Assembly: GCF_024753285.1 (NCBI RefSeq)
Contig: NZ_JANUGW010000033.1
Location: 1-47,908 of the forward strand
Direction: 5' to 3'
DNA from: Massilia pinisoli
Lineage (GTDB): Bacteria; Pseudomonadota; Gammaproteobacteria; Burkholderiales; Burkholderiaceae_D
DNA length: 47,908 bases
A program made the position numbers and the translations under genes. This document shows, in pieces, positions 8,848 to 17,448 of the stretch. The notes beneath the pieces are model-generated. The model was not told the DNA's origin. It did no database searches and saw nothing but the letters and a program-made list of their open reading frames with translations. The first letter of the stretch is position 1; the number at the start of each line of letters is the position of its first letter.

Positions 8848-10518
8848 ATGGCAGACCCGACCCGCCCCTTGCCCCACCTCGTCCCGCAGCCGGACGGCGG
8901 CTGGACCGGCCGGACCGTCCTGACACCGACCTCGTTCACGACACGTGGGCTGTTCACGTTGCCGTCGTCGAAAGTTGTTCCCGTCATCGTTGTGCCCGGG
9001 ATCATGGGGAGCAATCTGCGGGCGGCGACGAGTCCGGCGAGGAAGGCCAACGAGGTGCTGGATCCGGGAGCGCCGGCGTGGCGGGCGCCGAATGGGACGA
9101 TCGATGGCATTGCTGCGGCGCGGTTGTGGAAGGCTCGTGATCCGGCTCGTCGCCAGCGGATTCTCGACGGGAATACGCTCGAGGTGGATAAACGCGGGGA
9201 AATTCACCTGCCTCTCGAAGCGCGCCACTATGGCATGACCGAGGCTGAAGTGCGGGAGCGTTGGTGGGGTGAGGTTCACTGGGATTCATACGGCAAATTG
9301 CTCTACGGGTTACACGTCGGCCTCAACCATACTTTCGAGATGGATCCTATCGACAACGTGCGGGTGATATGCCGTCACTGGAAGGAGGTCATGGCATGCG
9401 ACCCGGCGCAGTGGGGTGTGCGTAGTATCGACAACGTCACCGAGGCGGAACTCGAGAAGCATGCGGCCTACTACTACCCGGTGTATGCGTGCGGATACAA
9501 CTGGCTCTGTTCCTGCGAGGACTCGGCGGCGTGGCTACGCGCGCGCATCGAGCGCATCATCGCGTTCTGGACCGAGCACAAGCGGGAGTGTCGCCAGGTC
9601 ATTCTTGTCACCCATTCGATGGGCGGTCTGGTTGCGCGCGCGTGCGCAAAACAAATTCCCGATCGAGTGCTGGGTGTGATCCACGGTGCGATGCCGGCAT
9701 TGGGTGCGCCGGCATGCTATCGACGTATTGCTTGTGGTGCCGAGAAGTGGAGCCCGAGTAACGGTGGAATTGACAATAAAAAGGCCGAGTACATAGCGGA
9801 AATCCTGGGTGATCAACCGGACTCGACAATGCCAGTCATGGCGACTTCGCCCGGTGTGCTGGAACTGCTGCCGAATCATATGTATCCCCAGCCGTGGCTG
9901 CATGTTTGTTTGGTCAGCCGCGTGAATAATACCGATGTGCCGCGCGACGTCGTGCATTTGCCGGTCGGGAATCCGTACGAGTTTTACCGGGATATGAAGT
10001 CCTGGTATCGCCTGATCGACCCCGCATTGGCCGATCCCGCAAGGAATTACCGCGACGAAGACCATGGTGTGATCAATGCGATCAGGACAGCGGTGGCAAA
10101 AGCCGAGCATTTCCATCGCAACGTATTGGATGCCTACTACCATCCGAACACCTATGCGTTCTACGGGGCCGATCCAGCCCATTTGTCGTTCGGTGCCGTA
10201 CGTTGGGTGTCACGGGATTCCGGCTCGGGCGCAGTATTTACGGATGCGAATTTGCGGGCTGCATCGCAGGCAGGATATGGCCCCGGCGGGAGTCGGCGCG
10301 TGCGTGTCGAAGGGCGCACGAACCTGCAATTTGTACCCGCATGGCAGGACGTTGCTGGCGATGGCACAGTCCCACATCAATCCGGCGCAGGTCCAAGCGG
10401 AAAAGTACTCCAACTGTTCGACGTTCGTGGTTTTGATCACCAGGGCGCATTCAATCATGAAGCCGCCCTGTCGTTGACTCATCATCTTATCGTCAAACTC
10501 ATACAAAAGATGCCATGA
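8848..10518 (+). CDS. T6SS lipase effector, LCAT-like alpha/beta hydrolase
   Basis: A 556-residue cytoplasm-made protein without signal peptide, predicted to be delivered by the preceding VgrG and to attack membrane lipids in the target periplasm. An LCAT/PGAP1-like hydrolase core is visible: oxyanion-side motif PGIMGS at residues 50-55, nucleophile elbow THSMGG with Ser257, the acid in GDGTVP (Asp505), and a C-terminal His (His531 or His537). The ATG at 8848 follows a CGGAG ribosome site by six bases; a GTG at 8812 is in frame but overlaps vgrG. It is followed by Tli4-like genes, so Tle4-like activity is the best guess, though the Tle class is not proven. From about 9240 onward the coding sequence looks richer in A+T than vgrG or comEC, suggesting a transferred or swapped module. 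Confidence 0.85.
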   Translation: MADPTRPLPHLVPQPDGGWTGRTVLTPTSFTTRGLFTLPSSKVVPVIVVPGIMGSNLRAATSPARKANEVLDPGAPAWRAPNGTIDGIAAARLWKARDPARRQRILDGNTLEVDKRGEIHLPLEARHYGMTEAEVRERWWGEVHWDSYGKLLYGLHVGLNHTFEMDPIDNVRVICRHWKEVMACDPAQWGVRSIDNVTEAELEKHAAYYYPVYACGYNWLCSCEDSAAWLRARIERIIAFWTEHKRECRQVILVTHSMGGLVARACAKQIPDRVLGVIHGAMPALGAPACYRRIACGAEKWSPSNGGIDNKKAEYIAEILGDQPDSTMPVMATSPGVLELLPNHMYPQPWLHVCLVSRVNNTDVPRDVVHLPVGNPYEFYRDMKSWYRLIDPALADPARNYRDEDHGVINAIRTAVAKAEHFHRNVLDAYYHPNTYAFYGADPAHLSFGAVRWVSRDSGSGAVFTDANLRAASQAGYGPGGSRRVRVEGRTNLQFVPAWQDVAGDGTVPHQSGAGPSGKVLQLFDVRGFDHQGAFNHEAALSLTHHLIVKLIQKMP

Positions 10519-12236
10519 CGCGAATTGGAAAGCGCGGTTGGCAAAAGCTCATCGTTTTGGTAACAGTGTTGGCCTGTGCCGGAACGTGGGCTGCTGGTCA
10601 GGTCCGGAGCATGCGGGACAGATCCGAGGTGGCGAAAATGACGGAAGATATGAAAACGGTGTGCATCGGACGGTTTCTGATCGACGTACCGGCTGAGGCA
10701 GAGATCACCATTTCCCGCGAGAGAATCGCCGGCTTCGCCATTGAAACGTTCGAAGAAGATGAGGCCTCATTTCGGCAGCGGATCGATGCGCACGAGGCAG
10801 CGGTCGGGGCAGATGGGGGCAAGTCCGGCGGCGACGGGGGCATCGTCGAGGCCCGGGATTTGCGGGTGCCCAACATGATTGGACGTGTGCTCATTTACGG
10901 GCGCAGCCGCGGGTACGTCATGGAAGGCGATCGCCGCGTCGCCATGGAGTCGGTCTCGGTCGAGGCGCATGCTCATGTCAATGGTCTCAGCTTCTCGCTC
11001 ACCGCGACTGGATCGAGCGAGCATAGGGCCAAGACTGCGGAAGAACTGTTAGCACGGCTCCACGTGCGCGATGATGGCGACATCCCGACCATCCCGGGAT
11101 TCTGTATTCCGCGTGCCGTTTTTGCGGACCCTTTACCTGCGCATAAAACCGAGCATATTTCAATGCATGTCGGGTTCTCCGGCCATCCTGACGTTGGCGT
11201 CGTTTTTGACAGCCTTCCTGGAGGGGAGAGGAGTCTCGGCCTGCTTAGCCGTTACAGTCAAATGGACGCCGAAGCCGACCCGGATGAGATGTTAAGGGTG
11301 TCGAAGCTGCGCTCCGGGGATCGCACCATCAACGAGCTCGCCGGGGAAGAAATTCTGGAACGCGTTCGCGAGCTGAACTTCGCGACCACGTATGGTTTTG
11401 TATGGGAGACGCAGGGCATTCCAGACGACCCAACTCAGCCTTTTCTGTCGCTTGAACTGCACGGTGGACTGAGCCCTCACGCTGGGGGTAAGCCAGTGGA
11501 TACCAGCCTGCATGAAGACGCCGTGCTCGATTTATGGGATCGCATCTCCTCAAGCATTCGGTTCCGCAAGCCGGGCACTCCGCCACCGGCGGATTCGCAG
11601 CCCGAACCGGCCGGACCGAGACTGGGCGCGTTGGTGACCGCCGGCGAAGTGTGTTTGCAATCAGGCTGGTGGAAGTGCCGCGAGGGCGGCCCTGGCGTGG
11701 ACGTGCAGGGCGGCGCGGTCCAGTGGATACGCAAGGGCGACCGCATGCCGCAGGCGCTGCTGTTGCCCCGGCAGACCCTGTGGCAAAAGCTGCGGGGCCT
11801 CCAGCCCAGCATCGAGCCGGCGCAACTGACCACGTGGCGGCTCGTCGACAAACGGCTGCGGCCGCGGACCCCGGCATTGGTATCGCTGGCGCCGCCGGGA
11901 CAGGTCAGTACGGTGGGGGACGCGGAGCTCGACGCCGCACAAAAGGTCGCGCTGGGCACGAGCGTCCGCACCGGCGACCTGTGTCCTGCCAGCGGATGGT
12001 GGCGCTGCGGCGAGACGAATGCCCTGGACGGCACGCGCTGGTTCCCGCGCGGTAGCGCACTCCCGGCAGCGACCTTCCAGGTGCCGACCGGGGTGTTCGG
12101 CCGTTCGGCCGGCCCGGAAGTCATACAGCGGCGTAGCACATGGCAGTTGATGCGCCATGCGGAGGCCGAGAGCGTTGCGCTGCCCGCGGACGGCGTATCA
12201 GCCACGCCGCCACCTGGTCCGTCGACGCTCGCGTGA
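10515..12236 (+). CDS. Tli4-like T6SS immunity protein with two C-terminal GWW-Cys repeats
   Basis: Predicted periplasmic immunity protein that would neutralise the lipase encoded just upstream; the start overlaps the effector stop as ATGA. The 573 residues comprise a basic N-terminus and hydrophobic segment (about 10-28) with a lipobox-like VLAC at Cys21, then the Tli4-type body (about 45-352) beginning with CIGRFLIDVP and including YGRSRGYVMEGDRR and LERVRELNF. The C-terminal third has two copies of a roughly 70-residue module (about 372-444 and 482-546), each with Cys-x2-SerGlyTrpTrp-x-Cys, a later Met/Leu-Pro and a TTW/STW ending. Tli4 membership is recalled from the family pattern; the repeat module is described, not named. 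The body looks AT-richer than the repeats. Confidence 0.8.
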   Translation: MTRIGKRGWQKLIVLVTVLACAGTWAAGQVRSMRDRSEVAKMTEDMKTVCIGRFLIDVPAEAEITISRERIAGFAIETFEEDEASFRQRIDAHEAAVGADGGKSGGDGGIVEARDLRVPNMIGRVLIYGRSRGYVMEGDRRVAMESVSVEAHAHVNGLSFSLTATGSSEHRAKTAEELLARLHVRDDGDIPTIPGFCIPRAVFADPLPAHKTEHISMHVGFSGHPDVGVVFDSLPGGERSLGLLSRYSQMDAEADPDEMLRVSKLRSGDRTINELAGEEILERVRELNFATTYGFVWETQGIPDDPTQPFLSLELHGGLSPHAGGKPVDTSLHEDAVLDLWDRISSSIRFRKPGTPPPADSQPEPAGPRLGALVTAGEVCLQSGWWKCREGGPGVDVQGGAVQWIRKGDRMPQALLLPRQTLWQKLRGLQPSIEPAQLTTWRLVDKRLRPRTPALVSLAPPGQVSTVGDAELDAAQKVALGTSVRTGDLCPASGWWRCGETNALDGTRWFPRGSALPAATFQVPTGVFGRSAGPEVIQRRSTWQLMRHAEAESVALPADGVSATPPPGPSTLA

Positions 12237-12278
12237 ATGGGATAGCAGCCCAGACAATACCTGGAACGGATGATTTCC

Positions 12279-13451
12279 ATGACTCGGTTAAAAAAGCGTG
12301 GATGGCGAGGGTTCGTCGCACTGCTCGCGGCGTTCGTGTGCGCCGGAACCTGGGCCGCTGGTCATATGCGGAGTCTGCGGGACAGAACCGAAGTGGCAAC
12401 AATCACAGAAAAGATGAGAACGATTTGTGTCGGACGCTACCTGGTGGACGCGCCCGAGGATGCGAACGTGAACCTGTCCAGCGAAATGATCGCAGGATTC
12501 ACGATCGACACGGTCGAGAAGACCGAGCCCGCGTTCCACGCACGGATGGCCGCGCGCGAGGCCGAGATTAGCGCACGCGGCGCAGAAGGTAACGGTGACG
12601 GCGAGGGCGGCCTCGTTGCGGCGCGCGACTTGAGCGTTCCCGGCGCGGTCGGCCGTTCGTTCATCTATGGGCGCAGCCGCGGGTACCTGATGGCAGGCGA
12701 CAGGCGCATCGCCATGGAATCGGTATCGGTCGTAGCCCATGCGCACATCGATGGAGCGACATTCACGCTCGCCGCGAAAGGAACCGAGGAGGCAAGCGCG
12801 CGGGAAGCGAAATCGCTGTTGGCGCGGTTGGGTGTGCGCGGCGAGGACGACATCCCGCTGACGCCGGGTTTCTGTGTCCGGCGGGGCGTGTTCGTCGAAC
12901 CGCTGCCCGATCACACGAACGAGCACATTGTTTTTCACCTGGGTTTGCCCGGGCATCCCGACGTGGGCTTGGCCTTGAGCAGCATTGCGGGAGGAAAGGC
13001 CGATGAAGGGCTGCTGGCACGGGTTGCGGCCACCGATGCCGACTCCAGTGCCGACGAACTGCTGCGTGTCACCAAACTAAGGACAGGCAAACGCAGCGTT
13101 AACGGCATCGACGGCGAGGAGGTGCTGGAACGTGTGCGCGAGCTGAACTTCACTACGGGCTACGGCTTTATGTGGGAAGCCGCCGGCGTCCCGGACGACC
13201 TGTTGCACCCCAGCCTGCTGCTGAGGATGGAAACGGGCACCAACCCGCGCCCGGGCGGCAAGCCGGTCGAGTCCAGCCTCCACCAAAACGCCGTGATGGC
13301 CCTATGGGACCGCATGTCGTCCAGCATCCGCTTGCGCAAACCTGACGCGCGGCCTGTCGTCTCGACCTCGTCGGAACGCTGGCCGGCCATAAACGGGCAA
13401 CGAGCAAGCCCGCATCGGCCCTCACGCGACGCACCCATCGGTCACTCGTGA
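12279..13451 (+). CDS. Second Tli4-like T6SS immunity protein, without the repeats
   Basis: A 390-residue paralogue of the preceding gene, clearly a tandem duplicate. The shared blocks include the N-terminal MTR..KRGW, Cys21-Ala-Gly-Thr-Trp-Ala-Ala-Gly, the CVGRYLVDAP motif, IYGRSRGYLMAGDRR and LERVRELNF, and similarity runs to about residue 347. The C-terminal tail is then unrelated, short and Pro/Ser/Arg-rich, so the GWW-Cys modules are missing. The start at ATG 12279 is chosen over the ATG at 12270 because it matches the paralogue exactly and has GGA about eight bases upstream. It probably sits in the periplasm, anchored or exported by the N-terminal hydrophobic segment. Base composition is closer to the chromosome than in the first copy. 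It may protect against a related rather than the cognate effector (inference). Confidence 0.8.
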   Translation: MTRLKKRGWRGFVALLAAFVCAGTWAAGHMRSLRDRTEVATITEKMRTICVGRYLVDAPEDANVNLSSEMIAGFTIDTVEKTEPAFHARMAAREAEISARGAEGNGDGEGGLVAARDLSVPGAVGRSFIYGRSRGYLMAGDRRIAMESVSVVAHAHIDGATFTLAAKGTEEASAREAKSLLARLGVRGEDDIPLTPGFCVRRGVFVEPLPDHTNEHIVFHLGLPGHPDVGLALSSIAGGKADEGLLARVAATDADSSADELLRVTKLRTGKRSVNGIDGEEVLERVRELNFTTGYGFMWEAAGVPDDLLHPSLLLRMETGTNPRPGGKPVESSLHQNAVMALWDRMSSSIRLRKPDARPVVSTSSERWPAINGQRASPHRPSRDAPIGHS

Positions 13452-13478
13452 CTTCACCGCCGCCTGACGACGCCCACC

Positions 13479-15932
13479 ATGCGCAGCTTCATCCTGGGCT
13501 TCGTCACTGGCGCCACCGTGTTGCAGAGCGCCGCCGCGCTGCCGTCGGCCCGTCTGATGGCGACCTGCATCGCGGCGGCACTCCTGCTGTTGGCCGGCGC
13601 GCGTGTGATCCGCCCGCCGGCCGCACGCATCGCCGCGCTTGCCATCGCCGGGCTCCTGAGCGGCTACACGTGGGCGGCCTACGTAGCGCAGACGACGTTG
13701 GCCCCATCGCTCGACGCGCGAGATGAGGGCCGCGACGTGCGCATCGTCGGCATCGTGCAGACGCTGCCGTATCGCTTCGATCAGGGCGTGCGCTTCGATT
13801 TCCGTGTCGAGCGCAGCCTCGACGCCGGCGCGCGCGTGCCGCCGCACATCGTGCTGTCGTGGTATGCGGGCATGCATGGCGCACACCAGGTCGTCGGCGA
13901 CGTGCAGCCGGGGCAGCGCTGGCGGTTGACGGTGCGGTTGCAGCGCCCCCACGGCAATGCCAATCCGGGCGGATTCGATTACGAAGTCTGGCTACTCGAG
14001 CAGGGCGTGCGCGCCACGGGCTATGTCCGCGGCACCGAGGACGACCGGCTGCTGGACTCTTTCGTGCCGAGTCCCGGCGTCGTCGTCGAGCGCGTGCGCG
14101 CGACGCTGCGCGCGCGCATTCAGCATGCGCTCGCCGGCCGCACGTACGCCGGCGTCATCGTGGCGCTCGTGATCGGCGACCAGCGCGGCATCGACCAGGC
14201 CGACTGGCAGGTGTTCAACCGCACGGGCATCGGCCACCTCATCTCGATCTCCGGCCTGCACATCACGATGATCGCGGGCCTCGCCGGCTGGGCCGCGTCC
14301 GCCTTGTGGCGGCGCTCGTTCTTCACGGGCGCGCAACTGCCGTTGCGGCTGCCGGCGCAAAAGGTCGCGGCCCTGGTGGGGGCGGGTATCGCGCTGCTGT
14401 ACGTGCTCCTGGCCGGCTTCGGCGTGCCGGCACAGCGCACCTTGTACATGCTGTCCGTCGTGGCGCTCGCGCTGTGGACGGGGCGGCTCACGGCCGTGTC
14501 GCATGTGCTGTGCGCGGCGCTCGGCGTCGTCGTGCTGCTCGATCCGTGGGCCGGGTTGTGGCCGGGGTTCTGGCTGTCGTTCGGTGCCGTCGCCGTCATC
14601 GTGTTCGCGGGCCATGGCCGCGTCGGGGCGCCGCCGGCCGGGGCGCGCGGGGCGCTGATGGTTGCAGGACGCACGCAATGGGCCGTCACGGCAGGTCTCG
14701 TGCCGCTCACGTTGCTGCTGTTCGGCCAGGTGTCGGTCGTCAGCCCGCTCGCGAACGCGGTGGCGATCCCGCTCGTCAGCTTCGTCGTGACACCGCTCGC
14801 GCTGGCGGGCAGCATGATGCCCGGGCCGCCGGGCGATTGGCTCCTGCTGCTCGCGCACTGGACGGTCGAGATGCTGGCCTGGCTGCTGCGCCACATGGCC
14901 GGGTGGCCCGGCGCCGTGTGGCGCGCGCCGGCGCCGCAGGCCTGGGTGTTCGTGCTGGGGCTGGGCGGCACTTTGTGGATGCTGATGCCGCGCGGCTGGC
15001 CCCATCGCTGGGCGGGGGCCGTGGCGCTGCTGCCGATGCTGCTGCAGGTGCCGGACCGGCCGCGGGCCGGCACCTTCCGCGTGACGGCGTTCGACGTGGG
15101 CCAGGGGATGGCGTTGCTCGTCGAGACGGAGCGCCACCGCCTGCTGTACGACACCGGACCGGGGTATGCGCCCGGCGCCGACGGCGGCAGCCGCGTGATC
15201 CTGCCCTACCTGCGCATGCGCGGCATCGCGGCGCTGGACGGGGTCGTCGTCAGCCACAGCGACACGGACCACACGGGCGGCGCGCTGGCTGTCCTGGAGG
15301 GAGTCGACGTGACCTGGCTCGCGTCGTCGCTGCCGGGAGACCGCGCGATCGTGCGCGCGGCGCGCCGCCACATACGGTGCGCGGCCGGCCAGCACTGGCA
15401 CTGGGACGGCATCACGTTCGAGACGCTGCACCCGACGCTCGCCAGCTACGACGAGGTGCAGCTGAAGACGAACGCCCGCAGCTGCACGCTGCGGATCACC
15501 AACGGCCGTACTGCGATCCTGCTGGCCGGCGATATCGAAGCGTCGCAGGAATCGAGCCTGGTGCTGGGTGGTGCCGAACGGCTGCATGCCGACGTGCTGC
15601 TGGCGCCGCACCACGGTAGCGGCACCTCGTCCACGGCGGCCTTTCTCGCGGCCGTACGTCCGACCGTGGCTGTGTTTCAGGTGGGCTGGAGGAATCGCTA
15701 CCATCATCCGAAAGATGCGGTTTGGTTGCGCTACGGCGCATTGGGCATCCGCCGTCTGCGCACGGACGAGGCGGGCGCCGTGGCGCTCGCGTTCGGCGAC
15801 CGGGTGGACGTCACGACATGGCGCGCACAGCACCCGCGCTACTGGTATGGGCATGAGTCTGACCGTGCATCCACGGCGGAGGCAGCCCGTGCCGAAGCTG
15901 AAGACATCGGGAATGCAAATTCAACATGGTAA
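13479..15932 (+). CDS. comEC: DNA internalization channel protein ComEC/Rec2
   Basis: Inner-membrane channel that passes single-stranded DNA into the cytoplasm during natural transformation. The 817 residues give the complete three-part family architecture: an N-terminal membrane/OB-like region (about 1-190), the polytopic Competence domain (about 220-500, starting GIGHLISISGLHITMIAG), and a C-terminal metallo-beta-lactamase domain (about 530-760). The last has the metal motif SHSDTDHTGG and the LAPHHGSGTSST block, so nuclease function looks intact. The ATG at 13479 lacks a clear ribosome site; it starts 27 bases after the second immunity gene. In related genomes I expect comEC next to tatD, so the T6SS cassette seems to interrupt that pairing (established from memory, not checked). 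Confidence 0.95.
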   Translation: MRSFILGFVTGATVLQSAAALPSARLMATCIAAALLLLAGARVIRPPAARIAALAIAGLLSGYTWAAYVAQTTLAPSLDARDEGRDVRIVGIVQTLPYRFDQGVRFDFRVERSLDAGARVPPHIVLSWYAGMHGAHQVVGDVQPGQRWRLTVRLQRPHGNANPGGFDYEVWLLEQGVRATGYVRGTEDDRLLDSFVPSPGVVVERVRATLRARIQHALAGRTYAGVIVALVIGDQRGIDQADWQVFNRTGIGHLISISGLHITMIAGLAGWAASALWRRSFFTGAQLPLRLPAQKVAALVGAGIALLYVLLAGFGVPAQRTLYMLSVVALALWTGRLTAVSHVLCAALGVVVLLDPWAGLWPGFWLSFGAVAVIVFAGHGRVGAPPAGARGALMVAGRTQWAVTAGLVPLTLLLFGQVSVVSPLANAVAIPLVSFVVTPLALAGSMMPGPPGDWLLLLAHWTVEMLAWLLRHMAGWPGAVWRAPAPQAWVFVLGLGGTLWMLMPRGWPHRWAGAVALLPMLLQVPDRPRAGTFRVTAFDVGQGMALLVETERHRLLYDTGPGYAPGADGGSRVILPYLRMRGIAALDGVVVSHSDTDHTGGALAVLEGVDVTWLASSLPGDRAIVRAARRHIRCAAGQHWHWDGITFETLHPTLASYDEVQLKTNARSCTLRITNGRTAILLAGDIEASQESSLVLGGAERLHADVLLAPHHGSGTSSTAAFLAAVRPTVAVFQVGWRNRYHHPKDAVWLRYGALGIRRLRTDEAGAVALAFGDRVDVTTWRAQHPRYWYGHESDRASTAEAARAEAEDIGNANSTW

Positions 15933-15947
15933 TTGCCGAAATACAAT
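15920..15947 (+). promoter_or_regulatory. Possible sigma-70 promoter for the B-box gene
   Basis: TTCAAC at 15920-15925 and TACAAT at 15942-15947 with a 16-base spacer, overlapping the end of comEC. A -10 element here would place transcription start near 15955 and supports the GTG start at 15997 over the ATG at 15946, which lies inside the -10. Match by eye only. Confidence 0.35.
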
Positions 15948-15996
15948 GTTAGCATCATGTCCATTCGGCGATCATTGGAGCGGAAGGCGCGACATC

Positions 15997-17448
15997 GTGG
16001 CAAAAGACTATTGTGGCTATCACGTGGACAAGGCGGCAGCCTGGCATTGCGTAAGTTGCGGCACGCTGTTGTGCCAGGACTGCTTTCCAGCCTCGCCCGA
16101 TTCGGCCCGGCAGCTGTATTGCACCCTGTGCAGCGGTAACATGCATTACCTCGGCGTCGGGCATTCCCTGCCGCCGTTCTGGTCGCAGATGCCCCGTTTC
16201 TTTGCGTATCCGTTCAGAACGAACGGATGGATTTTCCTCGCTTTACTCGCCTTTCTCACCATCGCATCGGGAAAGCTGTTGCGCGCGCATGGCGTCGTGG
16301 CCGGGGTGCCGATTTTCATTGTCGTCGCCCTGGGCATCCGGCAAGGCTTGCGCGTCATCGAGTTTTGCAGCCGGGGGAGGTCACGACCGCCCAGCATTCG
16401 CGAGCTGTTTGACGGCAATCCGACCGTGCTCAAGATGCTCGGGCTGGTGCTGGCCTACGGCGCGATGGTGCGCGTCCTGGGGCATGTCGGCTGGCCGGGC
16501 ATCGCGGGAATGATTTGCCTGTCGGGTTTGCTGCCGGCAAGCATCATGCTACTTGCGATTCACGGTTCGTTGCGGGATGCCCTGGATCCCATCCAGGTAG
16601 TTCAGCTGGCAGCGCGCACCGGTTGGTCCTATCTCGGCCTGATTCTGGTATTGATCGTGACTGCGCAAGGGCCGCAGCAGGTCGTCGCGTTGATTCCTGC
16701 CGCCACACTCGGCCGTCTGGCGGAAAGCAATCCGGAAGTGCTCATGGCCATGCTCGTCGCGAGTACGGCCTATTTCAACATGGTCATGGGTGCGATGATG
16801 GGATACCTGCTGTTTCAGCACCACCAGGGGCTGGACATCAGGCCCGACGATGAACATCGGGTCGCGCCTGCGGACAATCGCGCTCTGGAAATGGCGCGCG
16901 CCGCGATACTGGTGCGGGAGTCGCGTTACCAGGACGCCCTGCGGCAGATGGCCGGCATGGTCGCCGATTACCCGAACGACATTGCAGTGCTCGAGTACTA
17001 CCACAAATTGCTGTGCGTATCCGATGCCGATCCGGACCGCGTGCAGCTGCATACGGAGCGTTATCTCGGGGCCTTGCTGGACGCGCAACGCAAGAGCCGC
17101 ATGATTGGCGCGCTCGAAGCCGCATGCCGTGTGGTGCCGCACTACAAGCCGAAAAGTATCCCGGTGCGGCGGGCGCTCGCCGAGGAATATTTCCTGCAAA
17201 GGCAATTCAAACCAGCCGTTGCGCTGATCGGCATGCTGCATAAGGAAGCCCCCAATAGCGATGACCTTCCAGCCGCCTACTATCTGCTGGCGCGCATCTA
17301 CTCGGAAGGCTTGCGCGACGATGGCAAGGCCATCATGATTCTCGATTTCCTGCTGAAGCATTGCCCAGGGCACGCCATGGCCGGCGAGATCGAGAATTAC
17401 CGCAAGGTGATCCTGGCGCTCGGACAGACAAGTCAGGTTGCGGGGTAA
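15997..17448 (+). CDS. B-box zinc-finger multi-pass membrane protein with TPR-like tail
   Basis: Function unknown. A 483-residue protein with an N-terminal B-box-type treble-clef zinc finger (ligands Cys6, His9, Cys18, Cys21, Cys26, Cys29, Cys42, Cys45), then several hydrophobic helices between about residues 73 and 285 (for example WIFLALLAFLTIAS and MLLAIHGSLRD preceded by a hydrophobic run). A soluble C-terminal helical region of TPR-like character follows (ARAAILVRESRYQDALRQ, and later AYYLLARIYSEGLRDDGKA). The GTG at 15997 has GGAAGG ten bases upstream; an ATG at 15946 has no ribosome site. Bacterial B-box domains are known to be fused to, or to occur near, rhomboid proteases, and a rhomboid gene converges on this one, overlapping by 16 bp. 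Zinc-dependent protein contact at the membrane is an inference. Confidence 0.75.
   Translation: MAKDYCGYHVDKAAAWHCVSCGTLLCQDCFPASPDSARQLYCTLCSGNMHYLGVGHSLPPFWSQMPRFFAYPFRTNGWIFLALLAFLTIASGKLLRAHGVVAGVPIFIVVALGIRQGLRVIEFCSRGRSRPPSIRELFDGNPTVLKMLGLVLAYGAMVRVLGHVGWPGIAGMICLSGLLPASIMLLAIHGSLRDALDPIQVVQLAARTGWSYLGLILVLIVTAQGPQQVVALIPAATLGRLAESNPEVLMAMLVASTAYFNMVMGAMMGYLLFQHHQGLDIRPDDEHRVAPADNRALEMARAAILVRESRYQDALRQMAGMVADYPNDIAVLEYYHKLLCVSDADPDRVQLHTERYLGALLDAQRKSRMIGALEAACRVVPHYKPKSIPVRRALAEEYFLQRQFKPAVALIGMLHKEAPNSDDLPAAYYLLARIYSEGLRDDGKAIMILDFLLKHCPGHAMAGEIENYRKVILALGQTSQVAG

Noticed and set aside
6059..8926. 955-residue open frame antisense to vgrG
   Set aside because: Composition (Arg, Ala, Val, His, Asp rich without domains) is typical of antisense shadows in high-GC DNA; vgrG has full family motifs.
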